Below, piece after piece: positions 9,162 to 17,532 of a stretch of DNA of 64,000 bases. The translations under genes and the position numbers were made by a program. The stretch comes from Gemmata massiliana. Its GTDB lineage: Bacteria > Planctomycetota > Planctomycetia > Gemmatales > Gemmataceae. The stretch is from contig NZ_LR593886.1 of NCBI RefSeq assembly GCF_901538265.1, positions 1,302,001 through 1,366,000 of the forward strand. The letters are read 5' to 3'. How positions within the stretch are numbered: position 1 is the stretch's first letter; every line of letters begins with the position of its first letter. The notes under the pieces were generated by a model that made no database searches, was not told where the DNA came from, and saw only the letters and a program-made list of their open reading frames with translations.

Positions 9162-9470
9162 ATGACGCTCACCCTCCTCACGCTCAGCGGTATCTCGCTC
9201 GGTCTTACGGCCGTGTACGTTCTGACCGCGCGGTCCAAAGAAGCTGTTCTCGCCGGTGAAAGCACGGCCGTCGGCCTCGCCGACCCGTCCGCCGACACGC
9301 TGGCTACCGGGCACCGCTCGGAGCCGGTTGCTCAAAACGACTGGCAACTCACTACCGTCGCCGCGTTGAGCGAGGCGGAAGAGATGCTGGACATGCTGGA
9401 GTACCAGGGGTACTCGGAGCGCGAACTGGTCGTACTCGGGAACTCGTGCTTCGCCGTCCGCTGGCGCTAA
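9162..9470 (+). CDS. Small membrane-anchored protein of unknown function
   Basis: The protein has 102 residues. ATG 9162 was chosen because AAGGA precedes it closely and because it begins a hydrophobic segment (LLTLSGISLGLTAVYVLTA) that would be one membrane helix, leaving a soluble tail. The tail ends with LSEAEEMLDMLEYQGYSERE and VVLGNSCFAVRW, a helix-then-strand pattern. I do not recognise the family. A perfect 18-bp hairpin 23 bases after the stop is a likely terminator, which supports it as a real monocistronic gene. Confidence 0.65.
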   Translation: MTLTLLTLSGISLGLTAVYVLTARSKEAVLAGESTAVGLADPSADTLATGHRSEPVAQNDWQLTTVAALSEAEEMLDMLEYQGYSERELVVLGNSCFAVRWR

Positions 9471-9493
9471 GTTGCCAAACTGAAACGATCTAC

Positions 9494-9535
9494 AACAGGA
9501 CGGGCCGCGAGTTGGTACTCGCGGCCCGTCCTGTT
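9494..9535 (+). terminator. Perfect 18-bp terminator hairpin
   Basis: Arms 9494-9511 and 9518-9535 are fully complementary with a 6-base loop. It follows the small gene ending at 9470 and may serve both convergent neighbours. Confidence 0.8.
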
Positions 9536-9597
9536 TTGCTGTGTGCTACACCAATCAAGCAGCAGCCTTCTGCGCAATTCACCCGCTTCTCGGTTCG

Positions 9598-9696
9598 GTA
9601 GTGTGGTCCGCGAGCGGTTGGCTCCTGAGTGTGGCACTTGCTTGAATACCCAGGAGCCAAGCACCGCTCGCAGAGCGAGCGGGCTACACTACCACA
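9598..9696. repeat. Large imperfect inverted repeat between convergent genes
   Basis: The left part (GAGCGGTTGGCTCCTG) pairs with CAGGAGCCAAGCACCGCTC on the right, with a three-base bulge. The outer AGTGTGG/CTACACT segments extend the stem. An inner palindrome GCTCGCAGAGCGAGC sits in the right arm. It lies next to the 3' end of the OPT gene and may act as its terminator, but it looks like a dispersed repeat. Confidence 0.6.
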
Positions 9697-9712
9697 CCCA
9701 AAATTGATGTTC

Positions 9713-12073
9713 TCACGCAGTCGGCGGCGCGGACGGAGGAGTCTCTGGTTCCACGCCTCCCTTTCGGGAACCAACCCAAAGCAGAAACGCCCCAAGCAAA
9801 CCGAACATCACAACCGAAACGATCTTTGCCCATTCCACTTCGTCCGGCTTCCACTCCCGTTTGCCCTTATCGTTCACTTCGCTGAACAAGTGGAAACCGA
9901 GGTTAATAGCCTGATTGAACTGATCCGGCAGGAACGTAAAGAACGCCACAATCAGACCGCACAGCGTTCCCCCAGCGATGAACCCGCTCGCGAGGAGTAC
10001 CCCGGGGCTGGTTTCGGACTCGGCCTCAGATTTCGCTTTACCACGTACCTTGTCGGCCACTAACCGCAGCATCCCTCCAATGAAGATGGGCATGCTCGAC
10101 GCGAGCGACAGGTACATTCCCACCGCGACCGGCAGAGCGGAGACACCGCACAATTCCAGTGTGATGGCAATGAGTGCCCCGGCGATGATGAGCGACCACT
10201 CCAGTGTACCGCCCAGAATTCCCGAGATGATGTTGGCGAACAGGCGCGGCTGCGGGGCGGTGAACTCCTTAGGTGCGTCCTCGCCGTTGTCCATCTTCTT
10301 CTCTTCGCGCGCGATCGGTTCGTCCGTGCGGTACACCGGCTTACCGTCCGGGGTCACGAGGTACCGCCCCGGCTTCAGCTTGTCGTGCTCGCCTCCTCGC
10401 GCGTGAACGACGCGGTACTCTTTCGTGTCGAGGAGATCCCCCGAATCGTAAGGGCGCCCCGGTTTCTCGGTCGGCGCGTCCTCCGGCACGACCAGCTTCG
10501 CATCGGCCGGGATACTGTTCTTCGTGTAGTGAACCCCGGCACTGTTCAGCGCCAGCATCGTCAACCCGATGACCAGCGCCGACGTAACCGCACCAATGAG
10601 AATGGCCCACTGCTGTTTCGACGGCGTGGCCCCGACGAGGTACCCGGTCTTCAGGTCTTGCGACGTGGTCCCACCGTTCGAGGACGCGATACACACGACC
10701 GCTGCGACCGTCAGGGCCGTGAGCATCGCCGACGGACCGGTGCGACCGAGGATCAAAAAGATCAGGCAGACGAGCAAGAGCGTGGCAATGGTCATACCGG
10801 AGATCGGGTTCGACGAACTGCCGACCTCGCCCGTGAGCCGACTGGAAACGGTCACAAAGAGGAACCCGAACAGCAGAATCATCCCCGCGCCGACGATACC
10901 CTGGAAACTCAACCCCAGGCCGAGTTGTGGGACCAGCGCGAGTATCAGAACGAGTACCAAGCTGCCCCACAAGACCACAGTCATCGGCATGTCGCGTTCG
11001 GTTCGAGGGGCGCCCGCACCGGTTCCCGTTGCTGACCGCGCGGCCCGCATGTCGCGCAACCCGCCGACGATCGAGCCGATAATGAGCGGCAGCGCCCGGC
11101 ACATGCTGATGATGCCCCCGGCTGCGACCGCCCCGGCGCCGATGTACCGCAGGTACTTGGCCCGCAAACCGTCCGGGTCCATGTTGCGAATCAGCCCGGG
11201 GTCTTTGGGATCTTTCTTCTCCGCGTCCTCCCACGTCGCCGGTGCGACCGGTTCGTTCAACTTGTCACCGAATGTTGCGATAAGCGGCCCGAGGACAAAG
11301 TATGACATCACCGCGCCGGCCATCATCAACGCTGCGATCCGTGGACCGATCAGGAAGCCCACACCGAGCAATTCCGGCGACAGCTCGCCGCTCACCTGCC
11401 CGCCCTTCAGCCCGGTTTTTACCCCGGTCGCTTCGTTCGTTACGTACAGTTTTGCCGACGGCTCCGACGACCACAGTTTCGTGGCCGCGGTGAGGAACTT
11501 GTGTACCAGAGCGACGCCGAACCCGATAAACACCATCTTCGCGGTCGCCCCGCCCTTCTCGCCGGCAACCAGCACCTCGGCGCACGCTGTTCCCTCGGGG
11601 TAAATCAGTTTGCCGTGCTGCTTCACGATGAACGCCCGGCGCAGTGGGATCATCATCAGGATGCCGAGAACTGCGCCGAGAACGGAAACCGTCATCACGC
11701 GAACTGGGTCCATCTCGAACCCGAGGAGCAGCAGCGCCGGCATCGTCACACCGACACCGAACGCGATACTTTCACCGGCGCTGCCGGTGGTCTGAACGAC
11801 GTTGTTTTCGAGGATCGTCGTTTTGCGAACCTTGAACGCATTCGAGAACGCGCGGAACAGCGTGATCGACAGCACCGCGATGGGCACTGACGCGGACACC
11901 GTCAACCCGACCTTGAGCACCAGGTACAGCGACGATGCGCCGAAGATGATACCGAGCACGATACCGGTTAATATCGCCGGCCAAGTGAGTTCTGGTGGCG
12001 CTTCGGTGGCGGGTATGAATGGCTGGTGTGGTGGCGTTTCCGGCACACCACTGGGCACGTTCTCTGACGACAT
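9713..12073 (-). CDS. OPT family oligopeptide transporter
   Basis: The protein has 786 residues from ATG 12073. It is highly hydrophobic with about 14 or more membrane segments, beginning ELTWPAILTGIVLGIIFGAS, as in bacterial OPT transporters. Typical motifs include TTGSAGESIAFGVGVTMPAL, YPEGTACAEVLVAGEKGG and SNGGTTSQDLKTGYLVGATP. OPT proteins import small peptides or metal chelates with protons. A hydrophilic insert of about 90 residues (SIPADAKLVVPEDAP to EFTAPQPRLF) interrupts the membrane region between two helices and would form an extramembrane domain. The gene is convergent with the small gene at 9162. Confidence 0.93.
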   Translation of the reverse strand: MSSENVPSGVPETPPHQPFIPATEAPPELTWPAILTGIVLGIIFGASSLYLVLKVGLTVSASVPIAVLSITLFRAFSNAFKVRKTTILENNVVQTTGSAGESIAFGVGVTMPALLLLGFEMDPVRVMTVSVLGAVLGILMMIPLRRAFIVKQHGKLIYPEGTACAEVLVAGEKGGATAKMVFIGFGVALVHKFLTAATKLWSSEPSAKLYVTNEATGVKTGLKGGQVSGELSPELLGVGFLIGPRIAALMMAGAVMSYFVLGPLIATFGDKLNEPVAPATWEDAEKKDPKDPGLIRNMDPDGLRAKYLRYIGAGAVAAGGIISMCRALPLIIGSIVGGLRDMRAARSATGTGAGAPRTERDMPMTVVLWGSLVLVLILALVPQLGLGLSFQGIVGAGMILLFGFLFVTVSSRLTGEVGSSSNPISGMTIATLLLVCLIFLILGRTGPSAMLTALTVAAVVCIASSNGGTTSQDLKTGYLVGATPSKQQWAILIGAVTSALVIGLTMLALNSAGVHYTKNSIPADAKLVVPEDAPTEKPGRPYDSGDLLDTKEYRVVHARGGEHDKLKPGRYLVTPDGKPVYRTDEPIAREEKKMDNGEDAPKEFTAPQPRLFANIISGILGGTLEWSLIIAGALIAITLELCGVSALPVAVGMYLSLASSMPIFIGGMLRLVADKVRGKAKSEAESETSPGVLLASGFIAGGTLCGLIVAFFTFLPDQFNQAINLGFHLFSEVNDKGKREWKPDEVEWAKIVSVVMFGLLGAFLLWVGSRKGGVEPETPPSAPPTA

Positions 12074-12251
12074 AAGTTGGCCCGTGCGAGTACGGTTCTG
12101 TGGCGGAGAGTTGAGCCACAGCTTACGGGCACAGGCGCGCGAAGTGAAGAAGTCAAGAAACCAAAACGCGAGCGGCGCGGGTTCGCCCACTGCGAACCCG
12201 CGCCGCGCTGTTCATCAATAAACGAACTGATATTTCTGTGTGCCGACGGTA

Positions 12252-12425
12252 TCAGTTACCGGCGTTGGTCGCGATCGGCGCCGCGTTCGGGGCGGGCGGA
12301 ACGGGCGTGCCTACGCTGCTCTGAGCGATCGCGTTCTGGAGCGCGCGGCGCATCAGATCCTGAATAAACGACGCGGTCACGCGGTCGGTCCGGTCGGCGG
12401 GGTTTTGCAGCACGCTATTGGTCAT
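12252..12425 (-). CDS. Small hypothetical protein (57 aa)
   Basis: The reading frame runs from ATG 12425 to TGA 12252, with AGGGTGG just before the start. The product begins MTNSVLQNPADRTDRVTASF, continues with an amphipathic helix (IQDLMRRALQNAIAQSS) and ends in a Pro/Ala-rich tail. It sits alone between the OPT gene and the AtuA operon. No function can be assigned; codon use fits the neighbouring genes. Confidence 0.5.
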   Translation of the reverse strand: MTNSVLQNPADRTDRVTASFIQDLMRRALQNAIAQSSVGTPVPPAPNAAPIATNAGN

Positions 12426-12663
12426 GGGTCCACCCTAATAATGCAGTCGCACGAACCTAGAGCGCGTTCGCTCCGCGGGTGCGGAAATTCGATCACCAAT
12501 TAATATGTCGAAGCTTGTCGTTCGTTTTTGTTCGCTTCGCTCCCAATACCGTGAAAGAGATCATACCCCACGCGAGGTTCGCGCGCATGTCGGTTGTGTG
12601 AAAGATGTTCTCAATTGCCGAGGGGCGTAGAATACAGGCGACACTTCCTCTCCGGTGGACACG

Positions 12664-14019
12664 ATGAAACACGTGCGAATCGGCAACGGCTGCGGGTTCT
12701 GGGGCGACAATCTCGACGCCCCGGTGCGGCTCGCGAATACGGGACGGCTCGATTATCTGACGCTCGAGTACCTCGCCGAACTCACGATGTCGATCCTCGC
12801 CGTTCAGAAGGCGAAGGACGCGAGTGCCGGGTTCGCGACGGACTTTATCGACGTCCTCGGCCGGCTCGCCCCCGCGCTCCAGGCGCAACCGCGTCTGAAG
12901 ATCGTCACCAACGCGGGCGGCATGAACCCGCGTGCGTGCGCGATTCAGGCGAAACAAGTCATCGCAAAAGCCGGGATCGAGAAACGAATCGCGGTGGTGA
13001 GTGGTGACGATTTGCTCCCGCGCCTCGATGAACTACTCGCCAGCGGGCACACACTCAATCACCTCGATACCGGCGAACCGCTCTCCTCGATCCGCGACAA
13101 GGTGGTGAGCGCGAACGCTTACCTGGGCGCGCGCCCGATCGCAGACGCACTGAAACAGGGCGCGGAGATCGTCATCACGGGTCGCGTCGCAGACGCATCG
13201 CTCACGGTCGGCCCAGCGGCACACGAATTCGGCTGGGGATTCGGTCCCATCGACTTGGACCGGCTCGCAAGCGGGACGGTCGCGGGGCACCTGATCGAGT
13301 GCGGAGCCCAGGCCACTGGTGGATTGTGGATCAACGCGGACGACTCGACGCACCTCGAAAACGTCGGCTACCCGATCGCGGAGATCCATGAAGACGGTAC
13401 GTTCACCGTCTCGAAGCCAGAGGGTACCGGTGGCGCAGTGAACGTCGAAACGGTGTCGGAACAGCTCCTCTACGAAGTGGCCGATCCCGCACGGTATTTC
13501 ACACCCGACGTCGTCGCCGATTTCACCACGGTGAAGCTGACGCAAACGAAGCCCGACGTGGTACACGTGACCGGCGGCACCGCGAACGGGTTGACGGACA
13601 CGTACAAGGTGTCGATCGCGTACCGCGACGGGTTCATGTCGGCCGGCACGCTGGTCATCGCGGGCCCGAACGCCGCAGCAAAGGCCCGGAGCTCCGGAGC
13701 GGTCCTGCTCGAAAAGCTGAAGCAGGCCGGGTTCACCTTCGCCGAGAGTCGCATCGAAGCGTTAGGCGCGGGCGATTGCGTGCCGGGGGTGGTCACCGCA
13801 ACCGCCGATCCACCGGAGGTCGTGCTTCGCGTGGCGGTGCGCGACCCGCGGAAGGCCGCCGTCGAGCGCTTCACGAAGGAGTTCGCCCCGCTCGTCACGT
13901 CCGGGTTCCCGGGGACGACGGGTTACACCACGGGCCGACCGCCCGTGCGCGAAGTGTTCGCCTATTGGCCCGCGCTCGTGGCGAAGTCGGCCGTAACACC
14001 GGTCGTGGAGGTGGTGTGA
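12664..14019 (+). CDS. AtuA-type acyclic terpene utilization protein (DUF1446)
   Basis: The protein has about 451 residues. ATG 12664 is preferred; a GTG nine bases earlier is also possible. The start MKHVRIGNGCGFWGDNLDAP and the motifs LTLEYLAELTMSIL, KIVTNAGGMNPRACA, VITGRVADASLTVGP and GHLIECGAQATGG are those of the AtuA/DUF1446 family. AtuA was found in a geranyl/citronellyl-CoA degradation cluster, but homologs often accompany branched acyl-CoA (leucine-type) breakdown. The exact reaction is not known. The stop overlaps the next ATG (TGATG), and the third gene is an enoyl-CoA hydratase. The three therefore look like one acyl-CoA degradation operon. Confidence 0.88.
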   Translation: MKHVRIGNGCGFWGDNLDAPVRLANTGRLDYLTLEYLAELTMSILAVQKAKDASAGFATDFIDVLGRLAPALQAQPRLKIVTNAGGMNPRACAIQAKQVIAKAGIEKRIAVVSGDDLLPRLDELLASGHTLNHLDTGEPLSSIRDKVVSANAYLGARPIADALKQGAEIVITGRVADASLTVGPAAHEFGWGFGPIDLDRLASGTVAGHLIECGAQATGGLWINADDSTHLENVGYPIAEIHEDGTFTVSKPEGTGGAVNVETVSEQLLYEVADPARYFTPDVVADFTTVKLTQTKPDVVHVTGGTANGLTDTYKVSIAYRDGFMSAGTLVIAGPNAAAKARSSGAVLLEKLKQAGFTFAESRIEALGAGDCVPGVVTATADPPEVVLRVAVRDPRKAAVERFTKEFAPLVTSGFPGTTGYTTGRPPVREVFAYWPALVAKSAVTPVVEVV

Positions 14020-14348
14020 TGGCACAGGTTCCACTTTCGCAAATTGCCCACGGGCGCAGCGGCGACAAGGGTAATCATTCAAACATCGCCGTGATCGCGT
14101 ACACCGATGCGGGGTTCACGTGGCTGCGCGCGAACCTCACAGCCGAGGTCGTGGCCACGTACTTCCGGCCGCTCGGAGCGACCCGCGTGGAACGCTTCGA
14201 GGCCGCCAACGTGCGGGGCTTCAACTTCATGCTGTACGATGCCCTCGCGGGCGGCGCGAGTCGGTCGCTACGCATCGACACTCAGGGCAAAACGCTCGCG
14301 GTCGCGCTCCTGCGAATGATGGTGGCGTGGGAAGAACCGACGTCCTGA
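14019..14348 (+). CDS. AtuA-like small C-terminal domain protein
   Basis: The protein has 109 residues and starts in the TGATG overlap with the AtuA gene. It contains VPLSQIAHGRSGDKGNHSNI and NVRGFNFMLYDALAGGASRS, the pattern of the small domain that is fused to the C-terminus of AtuA in many proteins (for example after DUF1446). Here the two domains are separate, adjacent genes. They probably form a complex. The next gene follows 17 bases after the stop. Confidence 0.82.
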   Translation: MAQVPLSQIAHGRSGDKGNHSNIAVIAYTDAGFTWLRANLTAEVVATYFRPLGATRVERFEAANVRGFNFMLYDALAGGASRSLRIDTQGKTLAVALLRMMVAWEEPTS

Positions 14349-14365
14349 CGGGAACGGGAGAATCC

Positions 14366-15148
14366 ATGTCCGACATCGTGCAGTACGCGCATCGCGGTTC
14401 CGCAGCGGTCATCACGATCAATCGCCCCGACAAGCGCAACGCCCTGTCGCGCGCGCTGATCGCGGCGCTGAACGCCGCCTTTCGGCGCGCTGCCGAGGAC
14501 ACCGCCGCCCGAAGTGTGATCCTCACAGGAACCGGCGCGGCGTTCTGCGCGGGGATGGACCTCGACGAACTACGCGGGACGCTCGGCGCGGACAGCGACA
14601 AGGTTTGGGACGACGCGGCGAAGCTCTCGGCGCTGTACGAACTGATTTACGCGCTCCCGAAGCCCACTATTGCGGCCGTGAACGGCGCCGCGGTCGCGGG
14701 CGGCGCGGGACTCGTGACTGTGTGTGACCTCGCGGTGAGCACGCCCGACGCGAAGTTCGGGTACCCGGAAGTGCGCCGCGGACTGGTCGCCGCGATGGTG
14801 ATGCCGCACTTATTGCGGCACGTCGGCGAGCGCACCGCCCGGTGGCTCCTCCTGACGGGCGAACTCATCGACGGTCTTTCGGCCCTGCGCGTGGGGTTGG
14901 TGAATCAGGTGGCGTCGGCGGAAAACTTGCTCACGGTGGCCGGTGAGTGGGCGAAGTCGCTCGCAGAAGGCGGCCCCAAGGCACTCGCGACCACGAAGGA
15001 ACTGCTGGGTCGCTGTTCGCGCCAGTCGATGAGCGTCGACGACCTCGCGAAAGCGAGCGCCGAACCGCGCCTCACCGACGAGTGCCGCCACGGACTGACC
15101 GCGTTCTTTGACAAGAAACCTGCCCCGTGGATTCCCGAAGCAAGGTAA
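14366..15148 (+). CDS. Enoyl-CoA hydratase/isomerase family protein
   Basis: The protein has 260 residues from ATG 14366, with GGGAG eight bases upstream. Crotonase-fold motifs are present: INRPDKRNALSRALI, GAAFCAGMDLDEL (first oxyanion-hole strand), PTIAAVNGAAVAGGAGLVT (second) and FGYPEVRRGLVAAM carrying the catalytic Glu position. It probably hydrates an enoyl-CoA, and the AtuA neighbours suggest a branched-chain substrate such as methylglutaconyl-CoA. That assignment is inference. A hairpin repeat follows the stop. Confidence 0.9.
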   Translation: MSDIVQYAHRGSAAVITINRPDKRNALSRALIAALNAAFRRAAEDTAARSVILTGTGAAFCAGMDLDELRGTLGADSDKVWDDAAKLSALYELIYALPKPTIAAVNGAAVAGGAGLVTVCDLAVSTPDAKFGYPEVRRGLVAAMVMPHLLRHVGERTARWLLLTGELIDGLSALRVGLVNQVASAENLLTVAGEWAKSLAEGGPKALATTKELLGRCSRQSMSVDDLAKASAEPRLTDECRHGLTAFFDKKPAPWIPEAR

Positions 15149-15155
15149 GAAACGC

Positions 15156-15232
15156 GCCACGGATGACACAGATAAACACAGATCAATCCAAGAAATGATT
15201 CTTGATCCGTGTTTATCTGTGTCATCCGTGGC
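15156..15232. repeat. 31-bp arm inverted repeat
   Basis: Arms 15156-15186 and 15202-15232 match at 30 of 31 positions with a 15-base loop. The core (GCCACGGATGACACAGATAA) is AT-richer than its surroundings. It lies between the enoyl-CoA hydratase stop and the kinase start, ending 12 bases before the latter, and could be both terminator and leader structure. From memory, this sequence type recurs in planctomycete and verrucomicrobial genomes; that needs a search. Confidence 0.8.
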
Positions 15233-15244
15233 TGGATTTCTCTT

Positions 15245-16177
15245 ATGAACCCAATTGTCGGCATCGGCGAAGTGCTGTGGGACGTGTACCCGGACGGCCG
15301 AAAAGTGGCCGGCGGGGCGCCGTTCAACTTCGCGTTCCACTGCCACCAGCTCGGCCACGACTCGGTCATCGTGTCGCGCGTCGGCGCCGACGACCTCGGG
15401 CGCGAGTTGCGCGAGCGCGTCCGGGCGCTCGGGCTGTCGGACGAGTACATCCAGACCGATCCCGATCACCCGACCGGCACGGTCCAGGTGGCACTTGATG
15501 TCAACAAGGTGCCGACGTACACGATCACGGAACACGTCGCGTGGGATTACATCGGGTGGGACGAGAAACTCGAACCACTCCTGAAGACGGCCCGCGCCGC
15601 GTGCTTCGGTACGCTCGCGCAACGATTCGGTACACCGGTTCCCGTTCACCGATTCGCGGAAGGGTTGCACCAGCGCAAACAACCGGGGCTGGTTGTGTTT
15701 GATGTGAATTTGCGAGGGCGGTACTTCACGGAAGAAATACTGCGGTGGGGAATCACCACGAGCGACTGGATTAAAATCAACTCGGACGAGCTTGCTGTAC
15801 TCACCGACTTGCTGCAATTTCAATCGTTGTCCGACACCGTAAGTTCGGCCAAACCGTTTGGTAGCGGAGTCGCGATTCTGACTCGCGGTGAGTTGGGGTG
15901 TGAAGTCTATCGGCAGTGGGAAGAAAAAGACAGCGACGGTGATCCGCTCTACTCCAGTGAAACCTTCACCGAACCCGGCGTGTCCGCGAAGGTCGTTGAT
16001 ACTGTGGGAGCGGGCGACGCATTCACAGCCGCGATGGTGTGCTTGCACCTGGAGGGGCGCCCGCTTCGCGAGTGCGCGAAGTTCGCCACACACTACGCGG
16101 CTCGTGTGTGTGAGTACCCGGGCGGGACGCCGAAAATCGATCGCTCCGAAGTGGAACGCGCTGCGGGGCTGAAATGA
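15245..16177 (+). CDS. PfkB family carbohydrate kinase (fructokinase-like)
   Basis: The protein has 310 residues from ATG 15245. A longer in-frame start at 15209 lies inside the upstream hairpin repeat and is unlikely. Ribokinase/PfkB signatures: GEVLWDVYPDGRKVAGGAPF at the N-terminus for sugar binding, and DTVGAGDAFTAAMVCLHLEG near the C-terminus with the anion hole and catalytic Asp. It probably phosphorylates fructose or a related sugar with ATP in the cytosol. The stop overlaps the next gene by four bases (ATGA). Confidence 0.9.
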   Translation: MNPIVGIGEVLWDVYPDGRKVAGGAPFNFAFHCHQLGHDSVIVSRVGADDLGRELRERVRALGLSDEYIQTDPDHPTGTVQVALDVNKVPTYTITEHVAWDYIGWDEKLEPLLKTARAACFGTLAQRFGTPVPVHRFAEGLHQRKQPGLVVFDVNLRGRYFTEEILRWGITTSDWIKINSDELAVLTDLLQFQSLSDTVSSAKPFGSGVAILTRGELGCEVYRQWEEKDSDGDPLYSSETFTEPGVSAKVVDTVGAGDAFTAAMVCLHLEGRPLRECAKFATHYAARVCEYPGGTPKIDRSEVERAAGLK

Positions 16178-16758
16178 TTAAGCCACCCAACTGGCGCCCA
16201 CCGACACTCACGACCGAGCGCCTTACACTGCGGGCGTTCACCGAAGACGACGCGCAACCGCTCTTCGAGCACGCCCGGAACCCGAACGTGGCGCGGTTCA
16301 CGCTCTGGGACGCGCACCGTACCGTCGCAGACACAATGCTGTTCCTCCGCGACTATGCCGTACTGCGGTACCTCGAGGGAATGCCCGAGCCTTACGCAAT
16401 CACCGTTCCCCCGGACCCGCACCCCATCGGCGCGTGCGGGTGCTTCTGGGCCGCGAAACTGCACCAGACGATGGAACTTGGTTACTGGATCGCGGAACCG
16501 TTTTGGGGCAAGGGGTACGTTGTCGAGGCGTGCCGGGCGGTGCTGGACCACGTATTCGCCGAGCACGAACCGGAGCGGGTGCAGGCCCGCGTCATTGATG
16601 GCAACACCGCGAGCGAGCGCGTGCTGACGAAGCTCGGTTTCCGCCACGAAGGGGTACTCCGTCACGCGCTTCTGCGCCGCGGGAACTTCGAGGACGTGCG
16701 GATGTACTCGGTTCTCCGCGACGAATGGCCCAACAACTGTGACAAGAAATTAACGTGA
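16174..16758 (+). CDS. GNAT family N-acetyltransferase (RimJ/RimL-like)
   Basis: The protein has 194 residues. It begins in the ATGA overlap with the kinase. The sequence has the RimJ/RimL pattern: TLTTERLTLRAFTEDDAQPL, IGACGCFWAAKLHQTMELGY, then FWGKGYVVEACRAVLDHVF for acetyl-CoA pyrophosphate binding and NTASERVLTKLGFRHEGVLR. Such enzymes acetylate N-terminal amines of proteins or small molecules. The substrate is unknown. Confidence 0.9.
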   Translation: MIKPPNWRPPTLTTERLTLRAFTEDDAQPLFEHARNPNVARFTLWDAHRTVADTMLFLRDYAVLRYLEGMPEPYAITVPPDPHPIGACGCFWAAKLHQTMELGYWIAEPFWGKGYVVEACRAVLDHVFAEHEPERVQARVIDGNTASERVLTKLGFRHEGVLRHALLRRGNFEDVRMYSVLRDEWPNNCDKKLT

Positions 16759-16771
16759 TGCACGCGATCTC

Positions 16772-17470
16772 TCAACTCGTTCGAGCGATGAATTCGCGGA
16801 TACCGTCGATCATCCGCTGAACTTCTTCCGCCGATCGACTGAAGGTAGTCGGCGTGTGCGCTGCATCGTTGCGGATTCCTCCCCACCCAGTTACCAGTTT
16901 GCTGTCGGTAGGTGAATAAACGGTCGCAGTCCCATCGTTTCGGGCTTTCGCTATTGCCCCATCGTATTTGCTGATCGAGCCATCGCCACTAACCGTAAGG
17001 CCAGCCTTCCCTACCAAGTGGCGCAAATGCGTTTCCAACGCCCCGCCTGCGATAATGGCTGCCGCAAGAACGTGTTTTGCCCCGAGCAGTGTGGCCGCCT
17101 GATCGAGTAACTCGTCTTCCGTTTCGGCACGAATCGCGTCGAGGAGGTGGCTAAGCCGATTGTCCCGTAACTGTTGTACTGCCGCTTGAAACACACCCGC
17201 CATCTCTTCCAAAGACCCTCCGCGGGCCATGCTGGGCTGCAAGTTCGCGGAGAGCCGATCCCAGCTCTGGCGAATTGGGTGATTTGGTAGGAAAACGGAG
17301 GCGAGAGCAGAAGCAGCCTCTGCCGTCCAAGCGTTTGCACCGCGATCTTCATACCAAGAAGTCACGATCCCTTGAAAACTGTCGTGGAGCTGTGGAATGG
17401 AACCGAACCGCGCCAACAAATCTTCGTACCACTTCAAGTAGTCAGCAGTCTTCACGTTGTCTTGCTCCAC
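16772..17470 (-). CDS. HEPN-like protein of unknown function
   Basis: The protein has 232 residues and is mostly helical. The C-terminal half contains AAAIIAGGALETHLRHLVGKA and then GGIRNDAAHTP. RNDAAH fits the R-x4-H motif of HEPN ribonuclease domains, and the preceding helix pattern resembles the C-terminal domain of abortive-infection-type proteins. This is a fold-level guess. Its codon choice is less GC-biased than its neighbours (many TTG, GTT and CAA codons), which suggests transfer. It sits convergent to the acetyltransferase gene and just downstream of the histidine kinase gene, whose stop at 17533 lies 63 bases away. Confidence 0.7.
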   Translation of the reverse strand: MEQDNVKTADYLKWYEDLLARFGSIPQLHDSFQGIVTSWYEDRGANAWTAEAASALASVFLPNHPIRQSWDRLSANLQPSMARGGSLEEMAGVFQAAVQQLRDNRLSHLLDAIRAETEDELLDQAATLLGAKHVLAAAIIAGGALETHLRHLVGKAGLTVSGDGSISKYDGAIAKARNDGTATVYSPTDSKLVTGWGGIRNDAAHTPTTFSRSAEEVQRMIDGIREFIARTS

Positions 17471-17532
17471 AAAGGTCGAGCTTTGACACTAGCTCAAACG
17501 ACAACGGACGTGCAATGGCACTTTAATCTTGC

